Below, piece after piece: positions 43,975 through 54,866 of a stretch of DNA of 64,000 nt. Origin of the DNA: Campanula takesimana (Eukaryota > Streptophyta > Magnoliopsida > Asterales > Campanulaceae); NCBI GenBank assembly GCA_026119855.1, contig JAOWBW010000323.1, positions 62,001-126,000 on the forward strand. The letters are read 5' to 3'. The translations under genes and the position numbers were made by a program. The notes beneath the pieces are model-generated. The model was not told where the DNA came from and did not search any database. It saw only the letters and a list, made by a program, of their open reading frames with translations. The stretch's first letter is position 1; every line of letters starts with the position of its first letter.

Positions 43975-44289
43975 GCACAGTGCTGGTGATGATGTGCCCG
44001 AGCTGTTGAGGCTGAGAGGATGAGGGATTGAAACATTTTTACTTTTGCCTGTAATAACATTTAACATGTATTTATAATCCTAGTTATCTTACTACTCATT
44101 TTATGCTTTATTAGCAACTCGATCTTAGGTGTCGACTCTTTACAAATAAATGTGTGCCCAAAGAATGCTTATTGTTGATGCTTGAACTCCTTTTTGCTGC
44201 TGGGATTTGGTTTTGCTGCAGGTTGGATATGTTGGAGTGCTTGGGTTATGTTCTGAACTGACAAGGGCTGTTTCTGTCTGAACTGCTGC
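43975..44289 (+). other. Spacer between the two antisense genes, element B
   Basis: An AT-rich non-coding interval, with a possible 3' untranslated region of antisense gene 1 (TAATAACATTTAACATG). I see no gene in it. Confidence 0.5.
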
Positions 44290-44506
44290 CAAAGGCGCGC
44301 GCGTTGGGCCTTGCTTGTCGGAGGCGCGCGCGTTGCGCAGCCTTTGTCGGAGGCGCGCGCTTCTGGCCTGCTGAATTACAGCCCCTTTCTTTTTCTGATC
44401 AGAATGTTCCAACAGCTATAAATTTTGAACCATTTTCGACCAGAATGGTCACATAGCACTCTTTTGCAAACACTTTCTCCTCCTAAACCACAAAATTCTT
44501 GTCATA
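44290..44506 (+). promoter_or_regulatory. Promoter region of antisense gene 2, element B
   Basis: Three CG-rich tracts (AGGCGCGCGCG at 44294 and 44322, AGGCGCGCGC at 44351), spaced about 28 bases, are followed by a TATAAAT box at 44417-44423 and the ATG 84 bases later. The layout matches that of the LTR and antisense gene 1. Confidence 0.55.
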
Positions 44507-44947
44507 ATGGCCCCAATGACTTTCTCCTTTGAAGTTAAGGTTTCCGTCCCCGAGGGTGAGAAGTCCATTCCAGTGGTGAATGTCGTTCCAGCTGTGGGGT
44601 CCGTCCCGATGGTGGAGAAGCGTCCGAGCGTTTTTGATCGTTTGGGAAGGCCCAATGACGATGTTGTTGACCCCGTGAGACCGGTGGTTCATGTGCGGGA
44701 CTATAGACCCCGTCACTTTCCCTAGAAGAAGAAAGGTAAGGGAAATTCCTCCTATGTGTGGAAGCGTCCCATGGTTGTCCCCGCTAAGGCTCCGCTTGAT
44801 AAGGGCAAAGGGAAAGCCATTGATGAAGCTCCGTCCCGTCCTAGCGTTTTCTCCCGTCTTGGCGGTCCTAAGAATGTCTCGTCACCATCCAAGAAGACTA
44901 AAGGACATAACAAGAAGCAATGGGTTCCCAAACCTAAGAAAGATTAG
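44507..44947 (+). pseudogene. Antisense gene 2 of element B: small basic protein
   Basis: It begins MAPMTFSFEVKVSVPEGEK and is open except for a TAG at 44723-44725, after which the frame continues to a lysine-rich end (KKQWVPKPKKD). About 146 codons. The motif RPSVFxRLGxP occurs twice (RPSVFDRLGRP, RPSVFSRLGGP), each in a Lys/Arg- and Pro-rich setting. I recall similar VFDRLG motifs in Tat-clade polyproteins but cannot assign a function. A basic RNA- or DNA-binding protein is a guess. Confidence 0.55.
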
Positions 44948-45131
44948 ATTTTTCTTTGTACCCCAAGAGATTGCAATTAGACCACTTTGTTTTAGGATTT
45001 AATATTTTGATGTCTTTTGTTGCTCAATAAATCCGTTGTAATGGTTTGAATAATTCATTGGATGAATAAAAATTGCATTTTGTTATTGGAAGTGAATTGG
45101 GTATTTTAGATATGTTTTAGACCGCACCCGA

Positions 45132-45179
45132 AGGTTGCCTACGTTCCTCCAGTTGGGAGGCTCAGGTCTCCGTAGTTCA
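45132..45179 (-). other. Conserved non-coding block after pol, element B
   Basis: On minus: TGAACTACGGAGACCTGAGC and GGAGGAACGTAGGCAACC, as in C and E. Confidence 0.55.
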
Positions 45180-45234
45180 AACAAACAAAGACCATTTTTT
45201 TTTATTTTTTTTTTGTGTGCACCCTGTTTTTTGC

Positions 45235-45264
45235 CTAGACCGCCCTTTCGAGTTTTCAATCTAG
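45235..45264 (-). other. Post-pol hairpin 2, element B
   Basis: On minus CTAGA...TCTAG arms enclose a CGAAAG loop region. It pairs with a second hairpin closer to pol (45299-45328), which has CTAGG...CCTAG arms. Confidence 0.55.
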
Positions 45265-45298
45265 CGGGCTTCTTTTTTGCACGTGCTCTAATTTTTGC

Positions 45299-45328
45299 CT
45301 AGGCCGCCCTTGCGGGTTTTCAACCTAG
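45299..45328 (-). other. Post-pol hairpin 1, element B
   Basis: On minus the arms are CTAGG/CCTAG with an inner CCC-GCAA-GGG stem-loop (GNRA type), about 45 bases after the integrase stop. The outer G-C closing pair replaces the A-T pair of hairpin 2, a compensatory change. Confidence 0.6.
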
Positions 45329-45371
45329 CGAGCGATTTTTTTTTTTTTTTTTTTTTTATGGTCTTTGTTTA

Positions 45372-47429
45372 TTAAGCATAGAACCTCTTGAGCTTGTCGA
45401 GGTTGACCTCCTTTGGCAGCTGGTCACCATCTAAATCCACGAGCCGGACTGCACCACCGCTTGGTATCTTTTTGACTACGTACGGACCGATCCATCAGGG
45501 TCCCCATTTCCCCAGGGGATTCATGGCATTAGGAGGATGTTGTCTTAAGACCAAATCTCCCACATTGATGTTTCGAGGCTTCACCTTTTTGTTGAAAGCT
45601 CTCGCCATCCTCTGCTGATACGCCCTTGTGCGTTCGAGTGCTCTTAGCCTTTTCTCATCGAGTAAGGCTAGCTGTTCATATCGACTTTGCATCCAGTCGA
45701 CCTCGTTGACTTGATTCTCGAGGAGGACCCGTAGAGATGGGACTTCAAGTTCGATTGGGAGTACGGCTTCAGAACCATAGACTAACGCATAAGGAGTTTC
45801 TCCCGTTGCTGACCGTATTGATGTGCGGTAGCCCCACAATGCCAATGGTAGATTCTCGGGCCAATCCCTTCCTGTTGAGGCCATTTTCTTGACGATGGTC
45901 TTATTTGCTGCTTCAACCGCGCCGTTTGCTTGAGGACGGTAAGGAGATGACTTGTGCTTGGTGATCTTGTATTCTACCAAAAGTGCATCCATTTCCTTCT
46001 CAAAGTGAGAGCCGTTGTCGGAAATGATTTCATGAGGCACGCCGTATCGGCACATGATATTAATCTTTACAAATTCGGCAACTTTCTTGGCGTTGAGGGT
46101 CCGATAGGCTTGTGCTTCGACCCACTTTGTGAAGTAATCGACGGCCATGAGGACGAATGACTGCCCATTGCTCCCGGCAGGATGGACTTTACCGATGATG
46201 TCTATCCCCCAACAAGAGAAAGGCCAAGGTGTGACCATGTTGTAAAGTTGTGAGGGTGGAGCATGTTGTATATTAGCATGGAATTGGCACTTGGCACACC
46301 TTTTGACTTTCTCGATACAGTCTCGTTCCATAGTGCTCCAATAGTAACCAACGCGGAGTATCTTTTTGACTAGCATAAAACCATTCATGTGGGGTCCACA
46401 CTCTCCTTCGTGCACTTCACACATTATCTCTTGAGCTTCGGCCTCATTGGCGCATAAGAGATTGATCCCGTCGTCGTGCCTTTTATAGACTCGGTCCCCA
46501 ATCAGTACGCACCGAGAGGCTAGCCTTTGCAGAGCCGCTTGAGACTTCTTATTGCTATTCTCGGGATAAATGCCATCTTTGAGGAAATTCATGATATCTG
46601 AATACCACGGAGAATTTGTTTGAACCTCGTTGATCTCGATACTCATGCAGTACGTCGGACTGTTCCTTCGGGCAATTTTGAAAGGCTTCACCATTTTCCC
46701 TTTGGGCATTTCGACTAATGAAGCTATAGTGGCCAGTGCATCGGCGAAGCGATTCTTATCCCTTGGCAGGTAGTTGAAAATGATCTCTTGGAATTGTTCA
46801 ACAAATTCTTCAAGGTGCTGACCATACTGTTGGAGGGTCGGGTCTTGGATTCGCCATTTACCCGATTGCTGATTGATAAGGAGCAAAGAGTCGCCGAATA
46901 CTTCTAGTTCTGTGACGTTTCTGTCGAGAGCTGCTTCGAGCCCTGCTATGAATGCTTCGTACTCGGAAATGTTGTTGGTAGCTTCGAATTCCAGACGGAT
47001 GGCAATGGGAGTGTAGATGTCTTTTGGATCGACAAGAAATACTCCTATGCCAAAACCGTGTTTATTGGCGGCGCCATCGAAAAAAAGTTGCCACTCATTT
47101 TCCTCGGTTGCAGTACAAATTAAGTAATCGTCGGGGAACTGTACGTCTTTCCCCTTCACTTCATCACATGGGAATTCGGCAAGCTGGTCACTGAATACTT
47201 TCCCCCTGACGGATTTTAGTGTGACGTAAGTGATATCATAGCCGGCGAGCATAAAGTACCATTTGGCTATTCTTGTTGACATGAAAGGCTTCTCGAAGAT
47301 GTAGCGGAGCGGGTCCACCTTTGCTACTAGCTTGATCAGAAAAGCTTCCATATAGTGTTTGAGCTTTTGAGTGACCCAACCCAATGCTGCACACGACTTC
47401 TCTAAGACAGAGTAGTTCTTTTCGCCTCC
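45372..47429 (-). pseudogene. Second RNase H and integrase, element B
   Basis: The archaeal-type RNase H shows FFDGAANKHGFGIGVFLVD, ISEYEA, FGDSLLLINQ and NRFADALATIA. Integrase follows: zinc-binding HEGECGPHMNGF...CAKCQ, core GIDIIGK, VDYFTKWVEA, ISDNGSHF and YRPQANGAVEAAN, then a C-terminal domain VGDLVLRQHPPNAMNPLGKW. A CGA-to-TGA change near 45495 cuts off the last 40 residues (ending KLKRFYA). The frame is preceded by a TAA after RT-RNase H that C also has. Apart from this it is intact over 629 codons. Confidence 0.92.
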
Positions 47430-48630
47430 TTAGAATCGGCGACTGACAAAATAAATGGCATTCTCCTTTGTGGACTCTCGTTGCTCTTGTGCTAACACAG
47501 CCCCTAGGGCTTCATCATTGACAGTGAGATAGAGCAAAAGAGGCTTCTCCTTGTGCGGCGGAACTAGAAAAGGAGGGCACGTCAAGTAATGCTTCACTTG
47601 GTCGAAGGCTTCTTGGCACGCGTCGGTCCATTCTAGAGCCACATTCTTCTTGAGTAGCTTGAAGATTGGCTCGCACATGGAAGTGAGTTGGTGCACAAAC
47701 CGACTGATGTATTGCAGTCTGCCCATAAAACCTTTGATCTCTTTCTGCGTCTTTGGAGGAGGCATGTCAATGATTGCCTTGATTTTGGAGGGGTCTACTT
47801 CAATTCCCCTTTCAGTGACCATATAACCAAGGACTTTGCCTCGGATAACCCCGAACGTGCACTTTGCAGGGTTGAGCCTCATCTTGTGTTGACGAAGCCT
47901 TTCGAAGAACTTGCGGAGATCGATTAAATGTTGATCATCGGTCCCTTTGGAGTGAATGATCATGTCGTCCACATAGACCTCGATTTCTTTGTGAATCATA
48001 TCGTGGAACAAGTCTGTCATGGCTCTTTGGTAGGAAGCCCCAGCGTTTCTTAACCCAAATGGCATGACTGTGTAGCAAAAGGTGCCCCACGGTGTTGTGA
48101 AGGCTGTCTTATGTTGATCTTCCTCGGCCATGAGAATCTGATTGTACCCAGCGAACCCATCCACGAATGAGCGAACCTCGTAGGCAGCAGTGGAGTCGAC
48201 TAGCATGTCGATGTTAGGGAGTGGAAAATCATCCTTTGGGGAAGCTTTGTTCAAATCTCGGAAGTCCACACAAACTCGAACCTTGCCGTTTGCCTTTCTG
48301 ACTATCACGATGTTGGCTAACCATGTCGGATACTCGATAACCTTGATGAAACCCACACTGAGGAGCTTCTCAATCTCTTCTTTGACTTGCAGAGACCATT
48401 CTGGCTTGATCTTTCTGAGCTTCTGCTTTACTGGCTTGGCATCTTCTCTGATCGGAATTCTGTGCTCCGCTACATCTGTCCAAACCCGGCATGTCTTTGT
48501 ATGACCATGCGAACACATCCACGAACTCCCGTAGTAGTGCAGTCAATCTGTCTCTGTCGTCCCCCTTGAAGAAGCTTCCGATCTTAGTTTCTCTTGGCTC
48601 TTCTTTGGTACCCAGATTAACAACATGCAA
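47430..48630 (-). pseudogene. Reverse transcriptase and RNase H, element B
   Basis: RT motifs in order: KVRVCVDFRDLNKASPKDDF, PFGLRNAGASYQRAM, the YVDDMIIHS active site and LNPAKCTFGV. RNase H starts LLLYLTVNDEALGAVLAQE. It ends FVSRRF then TAA, the same stop as in C. Near 48475 two bases are missing relative to C (GGACAGATG against GGACAGAAAGG), which shifts the frame between the WSYKDMPGLDR segment and AEHRIPIREDAKP. Confidence 0.93.
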
Positions 48631-48967
48631 TTCTTCGTCAGCCTCTGGACCATTTTCACCACGACTACAGACTTGTTGAGCAAGTTCATTTAAGTATGTT
48701 ATGTTTTCGTGGTCTATTTCATCATAATTTGAATCGTTATTAACTTGTTCATTAAGTTCATTATTAGTTAATTCATCATTTATGATGTTTGCAATCTCAG
48801 GTACTCAGAAATATCAAAATTTTCATTAGCAAAGAAAGGAAACACACGCTCGGCTATGGCCTCCATATCCTCTTGGGTGAGGGTGTTAGAGACACTCTCG
48901 GACTCAAAAGTAAGTGTGAGCCGCTCTTCCTTTGTTGCTGTGCGGGGTATGCAACCCATTTCTTGGA
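48631..48967 (-). other. Linker of pol between protease and RT, element B
   Basis: A low-complexity acidic/asparagine-rich linker (Asn/Glu-rich, repeated AATGAACTTAATGAACAAGT in the DNA), with coding pieces such as SEEFLVQEMGCIPRT and FPFFANENFDISEY. Polymorphic between B and C. Confidence 0.6.
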
Positions 48968-50140
48968 CTAAGAATTCTTCGGATACCACGTGCCCTTTTG
49001 TTGAATATCAATTGTTGATCGACTCGGAGCTTGGCGGGATCTCACTGATAGTCTTTCATGATGACATTGGCATTCATTCATGGCAAGCTCTTCGAACATG
49101 GAGGCTAAATCTGTCAATTCTTCCCCCACGTTGATTTCTGTCTCGGACTCTATAGTCACCTTCCTTCCCCACCATTCATGGGGTGACATGGGAGTTGGTT
49201 CCCTTTCGGATTTCTGGATCTCGCAATCGGAGAAGATTTCGAGACTGGGCTTTTTGACACCCTTATTGTTAACCCATGGCTCGGGAAAGATCATGTATGG
49301 AACGTCTTCCCCTTGGCGGACAAAATAGCCATTCAACGTCTTGCGGTAAGGCCTTAGATTAGGGACCTCATAACGACGGCCTTCTTTACGAGCTCGGGCC
49401 TTTTCGTTCTTGATTGCTTGCTCTTGTTTCAAGTCTTCTTTGGAAGGCTCGTACCCCAAACCGAATGTGTTCTTGACAAATGGGACTTGCACAGGATGTA
49501 GGATTCCTTGTTGATATTTCCCTAGGCCTAAACCAGGGAAGTAGTCCATATTCCTCATCATGCGGAGGACTTTGTGATTGCTGGGGGTCCATGATCCGTT
49601 TCCCCCTTCTTTGTCAATGGCGTTGATTGAGACGCCGGAGAGAGTGGAGTCTGGTAGACCATGCTGAACTTGGTGGACGGGCTCACCTTTTCTGTGGATA
49701 GTGACGTTTTCGGCCATGACGGTCACTATTTCATCACCATTTCGAATCTTGACACATTGATGGAGAGTTGACGGGACGGCATTAGAACTGTGAATCCATG
49801 GTCGACCCAAAAGCAAGTTGAATGAGGCCGGGATGTCAAGCACTTGGAATGGAACGGACATGACCATGCTTCCAAACTCAATGTCTATTTAAATCATGCC
49901 CATGACTATACGGGCGGTGCTGTCATAACCTCGGATTACTTGAGCAGAAGACTTCAAATCGGAATCCTTAAGCCCCAGTATGCCCATGATTCGGCTAGGC
50001 ATGAGGTTGAGTGCGGAACCACCGTCCACTAAGACTCTTGAGATGGGCCTCCCCCTTGCTCGTACCTTGAGGTAAATAGCTTCGTTTGGTCGAACCAAAT
50101 GGTGGAAGGTCCATATCGGCAAAGGTGATGATGTTGCCAA
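48968..50140 (-). pseudogene. Protease and G-patch-like segment, element B
   Basis: The aspartic protease has RVLVDGGSALNLMP as its active-site motif and ASFNLLLGRPWIH toward its end, with a stop near 49888 between them. About 100 residues further a glycine-patch-like segment follows (YFPGLGLGKYQQGI...NTFGLGYEPSKED). G-patch-like stretches after protease are known in some retroviruses and in Tat-like elements. It precedes a proline- and charge-rich linker. Confidence 0.82.
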
Positions 50141-50202
50141 AATGAATGTGACCGATCATTGCCGTGAGGTCCTCGGGAGTAGTATCGGGAGAAACTGATG
50201 TA

Positions 50203-52006
50203 TCATCGAGATTGTGGATGACAAGATCTCGGTGTTTCTTTGAGGATGCAATGAGGTCCCAAATAGAGATGTTGGCTTGAGTTTTCTTGAGTTGGACAAG
50301 TAGAGGATCTTCGGAGTGTCGCGAGCTTGCGGCCTTTGAGAAGAGGAGCTTGGTGCGGAAGTGGAGGGTTGCTTGCTATGACTCGACCGGATCGAGTTAG
50401 CATGTTGACGTTCCCATCTTGCTTCTTTTTCCTATTCTCTAGTACTTCCCTCATTACCTCATCGTAAGTTACAACATAACAAGAATTGTCAAGTTTATTC
50501 ATAACATTGGGGCCCCTATTCACAATTGGGATTGAATGGGTGGTCCCCTCGAGTTCTCCTATCTCTATTACATTGACATGTTCGCCATTATTCACTACAA
50601 ATTCTTTCTTGTCTATGAGATCTTGAATGACATTGCGGAGAACGAAGCAATCCTCGGTGGTGTGGCCACTATATTGGTGGTAGCCACAATATTTGTGGTG
50701 AGCATGATTGGGTGGACCGTCTTGGGTTGGTACCCTTGCACGGGTGTGACTTGACCCTTTGCTTTGAGGACTTCGAACACTTCGGTTTGAGTCATGCCTT
50801 GGAGAGGCGTGTAGACACGGTCATTTCGGGACTTCTTCCCTTGGGGTGGAGGAACCTTTTTGTAATTCCCCTTATCGGTAGTGACGGCATTGACCGAGGC
50901 CTCTTTTGTGGAGTTGGAAGCGGCCTTGTAGCGGTAGCTAGGAGCACTTTTCTTCACTTCTTTGAGCAACTCGTCCATTCGGACCCCCGCCTCATACATT
51001 TGGGAGAAATCCGCATAGCAAGCCCCACTTAGGTGGGTGCGGAGATCAATTTTGAGACATTTGAGAAAGATGTCCATTTGCTCCTTGGTATTTGGCCTTT
51101 CCACAATCTCGGAGAGTTTATCATTCCATCTCCTTGTGAAGTCGATGAAGGACTCGTGGTCTCGTTGAGTAGTGTTCTCTAGCTCTTTCCTTGTGGGCCG
51201 GTGAGTGGTGTTGCCTTGGTATTGGTTCTTGAAGGCAAGCATGGCGGAGTCCCAATCAAGACGGACAGTGAGCGGGAGAGTAGCATACCAATCTTTTGCC
51301 GCCCCCTCGAGAGTGAGAGGAAAGCATTGAGCCATCACCTTGGGGGAGACCTTCTTCGGAACCATTGCCCAAATATAAGTCTCAATGTGAGCCATAGGAC
51401 AAGAGTTGCCCTTGAATTTGCTTATGTCGGGCATCTTGAACTTATCGGAAGAGCGGCCATAGTACTCATGAGGATGGATGATTGATAAAGGCTTGTGTCG
51501 GAGCCTTTCCCCATGTTGAGCCCATTGAATTTTTGGTCGATGTAGGCCATGATAGAATCCACCATTTTGGGCTCATTGTTTTCGGAACTCGGCTCTCCCA
51601 TTTTATTGGTGCGGGTGTTGACATAAGGACTTTTGAACAAACCCTCGGTCCACTCGGACTCGTCATCGTTATTCTGGTTCTTCCCCTTGGCAAGATTAGT
51701 GAGCTTTTCTTTCATTAGCTCCATCTCGGCCTCGTGGGCCTCCCTTTGGCTGTCGAGGTGGGATTGACAAATGTCGTCTTTGCTTTGTGCCTCCTTATTA
51801 AGGGTGGAGACTTGCTCTTGGAGGAGTTGGACCATGGTTGAAAGCTGTTCGAGAGACATGGTGTTGCTGCTGCCGGTCATGGTTGATGTAGGAGCTGTTG
51901 GAGTGATCTCTTCACGGACTAACCGATTTGCCGAATCCCGGTAGACTCTGTAAGTACCAATTGAACCTATATTGCAGAAGAGACCCTTGTCAGTCTTGAG
52001 TAACAC
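50203..52006 (-). pseudogene. gag, element B
   Basis: The likely start is the ATG at 51880, matching A and C. An N-terminal coiled coil (LEQLSTMVQLLQEQ) leads into the gag core (DISKFKGNSCPMAHIETY, ENTTQRDHESFIDFTRRWND) and the zinc-knuckle region (CGYHQYSGHTTE-type). A one-base deletion near 51447 and another shift near 50720 split it into three frames. The terminal part (HVNVIEIGELEGTTHSIPIV, NMLTRSGRVIAS) leads to protease. Confidence 0.88.
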
Positions 52007-53204
52007 TTACGGTCCACGAAGAGGCTTAGAACACACAGTTGGGCACACGACTCGAACCACATAAGAAAAGACTCTTTTTTTTTTATAAGTCGGAGGGAAT
52101 GGATCCCTTTTGGGGTTTCTAAGAAAATAATGGAATCGTCACACTAGTATATAGACCATCTCGCGGTCCCATATACTCATCGGATTCCATCGCGTTTGTG
52201 AATCCTACATGTATCGGGATTAAACTAAATTAATGTAGTAAAGCATACATGCGGGGACGGATTTTTATTTTCGTCCAAAATAACCACTTTTGGGGACGGA
52301 TTTTTATTGCGTCCGTTTCAACAAGTTGGCATGTATTATTTGAAGACATTAGTTTAGGGAAATCTCGGTACATGGAAACCGACTTGAGTCACGGAGTGTT
52401 AGACCCTAACTAGAATTGTGTGGCTTGTGCTCGGGTTGAATATGAGGCTCAAAGGTCACCCCCGGCATGTAGTCTTGAACTACGCCACGGGCTGAGGTTG
52501 ACCGCTTCGAAAGAGTTAAGGTCGGGTGGAGCTTGAAACTTTCTAGGACGGGCCTCGACGGGTTTGGGGTTGAACTTTGTGCGACTCGATAGTGAGCAGT
52601 TCATAGGAATATGTGCATGTAGTGTGAGGTCTAACAAGTGACAAATTTTTTAATTTTATTTTTTGAAAAGAAAGAAAAACAAAAAAAAAAACCAAACACA
52701 TAAGCACATAAATTACAACTCCCGAATCACCCGTGTGACCGGTAAATAAAACACAAAATTAAAATAGTCCGAAGTTCAGAATAACCACTGATGCAGGCAA
52801 CTGTGCCCACACCCCACTGTTCTGCTCAGTCACTGAAACCTGTTTCTGTTCTGGGAACCAACCCAGAAGCGTGCGCCTCTGAGTGTTGATACGGGACGCG
52901 CGCGCCTGGCGCAATGCTATTAGGAGGCGCGCGCTTATGGGAACACCTGTCAGATTGTCAGATTTTGGACTCAGGGGATTGCCCTGGTCCTATGTGCATA
53001 TTGTAACCCCTGCAGAAATGATTAGTGGAGAATAGCAGAAGAAGAACATGAAGAACATGAAGAAGCGGGCGATTTTGGTCCTTGATGCGGGATGCGCGCG
53101 CCTTAGGCTGAAGAGGCCAAACGCGCGCGCCTCCCCCATCAGGAATCAGAATGCCCAGAAAAGATGTAGATTTTGATCAGAATGCAAGTTTAACCCTTAA
53201 ATGG
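52007..53204 (-). other. 5' leader of element B
   Basis: Homologous to the A and C leaders: twin GGACG...CGTCC hairpins (about 52256-52317), a conserved GGGTGTGGGCACAGTTGCC segment on minus, and two clusters of GCGCGCGC tracts (about 52872-52935 and 53095-53130). No gene seen. Confidence 0.75.
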
Positions 53205-53222
53205 TCCCCAGCGGAGTCGCCA
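53205..53222 (-). other. Primer-binding site of element B
   Basis: On minus: TGGCGACTCCGCTGGGGA, one base from the LTR, identical to A and C. Confidence 0.87.
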
Positions 53223-53223
53223 C

Positions 53224-54243
53224 TGTAGATACCCCGGGGAGCCACGGCTTTAGGCTAGAGCGCGTGAGTTGTCCTAGGATGTCTAACTTGTTTTAGATTG
53301 TTTAGAGTCGCCACCTATGTTTTGAGGAACATAAGAAAAACCTATTGATAATAGCCTAAGTTTGATTACGAAAACAGAGATTCTTTGTTTTGAGGTTCGG
53401 GGGTTAGATTACGAGATGGGAAGTACCGAAACACCCATCTCGCCCAACTAAAGTTGGTCTTGCTTGATCAAAATCTACATGAATGATAAACGTTCTTCTT
53501 CTTCTTCTTTAAATCATAAAAAGGGGTTTAAAATGAAGTTTGGAATGTAGGAGATAACTCCTTAACCAACCTCAATGAGATGAGGTGATCATTAGAGTCA
53601 TGTCCTAAAATGATTTGGGTGATTGCACTTTGATAAAACAAAAAGAAAGAGAAAAGAGATGAAGTCGAGAAGAGGAAGGAAATGGTTTTTACCTAGTCTT
53701 CGAGAGACTTCAAACACTTCTTGATGAATGCCTTTGGAAATGCCTTGAAGGTAAGAAATTTGGCTTCTTTGTTGAAAGTGTAAGATTTTAGAGTAAAAGA
53801 TCCAAGGTCCAAGTTTTTGTCTTAAGTTTTCGTCCTCTGAAAATGGAGGTAAAGAGAGGTTTTTATAGGTGAAAGAGATGTGTTTTTGGTGCCAAAACTC
53901 AGTCACCAAGAAATCCTTCCCGGGCAAAATCCTGTAAATTGAGCAAGGGAGAGAATCCTGGCCAGAAATCTGTAACTGACGCCCAGAGGCGCGCGCTTCC
54001 TGCTTTGGGGGCGGGAGGCGCGCGCGTCTGGCTCCTCCTGTCGGAGGCGCGCGACTCAGAGAAGGCAATTTTGACAGAATGGACTAGAAAGTCAGCCCTG
54101 TTATTCAGTTTGTCCCTGGACTTAACGAAGTCAGTCAGGAACTTAACGGTAGTGACAGAAACTAACGAGAAACACTTAAAATAGGGAGAAACACAAGATC
54201 AAATGTGCAATCGGGGTGAGCGGTCCAAGGCGGGGTGTCTACA
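53224..54243 (-). repeat. 5' LTR of element B
   Basis: Right-hand LTR, nearly identical to 30715-31735. It is followed by GGTTT, matching the left flank. Its minus-strand TATA box is near 53861-53870, with the CG-rich triplet at 53985-54055 upstream. Confidence 0.94.
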
Positions 54244-54866
54244 GGTTTTCCCTTGCTCGGGAGGTATACTCATTATTCTGCCCTTTTCCCGGTTTCTGTC
54301 TTTTCTGCACTTTCAACTGTGTTTAATTTATGCCTTTGTTTTTGTTTGCAGCTGTGAGCTTTTGCCATTCTGGGTATGAGATATTTCAGGATTGAGAGAG
54401 AGGGTCAGCCCCTGTATCCTGACTGTGCTAGGTGGTCTTACAAGACCAGGAATGTGAAGACTGGTACCGTCCCCATTGGCTTAGTTTCACCCCGGCAGTA
54501 TCTGGATGGTCTGAGGCCTGAGTCCGTGTCTCAGTCATTGTTCCCCTGGAGACCGATTTATGGTAGCATAGAGCATACATTATTTCATACCTGCTCGAGG
54601 CTTCTGATGAGCTCCGTGGAGTGCATGGCCATGTACTTGGGAGAGAGGGTCTACTGGCAGCATGGGAGCCAGATGGTGGATTATCATAACCTGCCTAGGC
54701 TGGCGGTTCCAGAGTTCCCTCCTTTCTGCCCTCATAATTGGGGGAGAATTGTCTGAGGATGATATGGCCATGTATATGGCAGGGGTTGATGCCACTCCTT
54801 TCGTCCTTCTTTAACAAGACTACGACCTCTTCCGAGCGAACAATCTGATGCCGGGCTTTATGTATG
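54244..54866 (+). pseudogene. Element F antisense gene, end of exon 2, intron 2 and exon 3 (part)
   Basis: After the GGTTT duplication the sequence finishes exon 2 at 54263, followed by an intron (GTATAC...TTGCAG, to 54351). Exon 3 encodes AFAILGMRYFRIEREGQPLY, PDCARWSYKTRNVKTGTVPI and MSSVECMAMYLGERVYWQHG, homologous to B's exon 3. A TGA near its start and a frameshift near 54755 break it. Element C inserted at 54867 and cuts it off. Confidence 0.85.

Larger units (their letters stand above)
30715..54243 (-). mobile_element. Element B: complete Tat/Ogre-like retrotransposon, about 15 kb without its nested copia
   Basis: It has two LTRs of about 1.02 kb, flanked by GGTTT at 30710-30714 and 54244-54248. 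On minus the order is LTR, primer site, leader, gag, protease/G-patch, RT-RNase H, second RNase H, integrase, hairpins, two antisense genes (on plus), tandem array, polypurine-like tract and LTR. By eye the LTRs differ at about ten positions in 1 kb, so the insertion is recent. Frameshifts and stops make it non-autonomous. A copia element of 8.56 kb sits in the first exon of its antisense gene. Confidence 0.93.

Noticed and set aside
43533..44067. Minus-strand frames rich in Ser or Ile opposite exon 4 of the antisense gene
   Set aside because: They are shadows of the Asp-codon (GAT) run and the Arg/Ala-rich exon.
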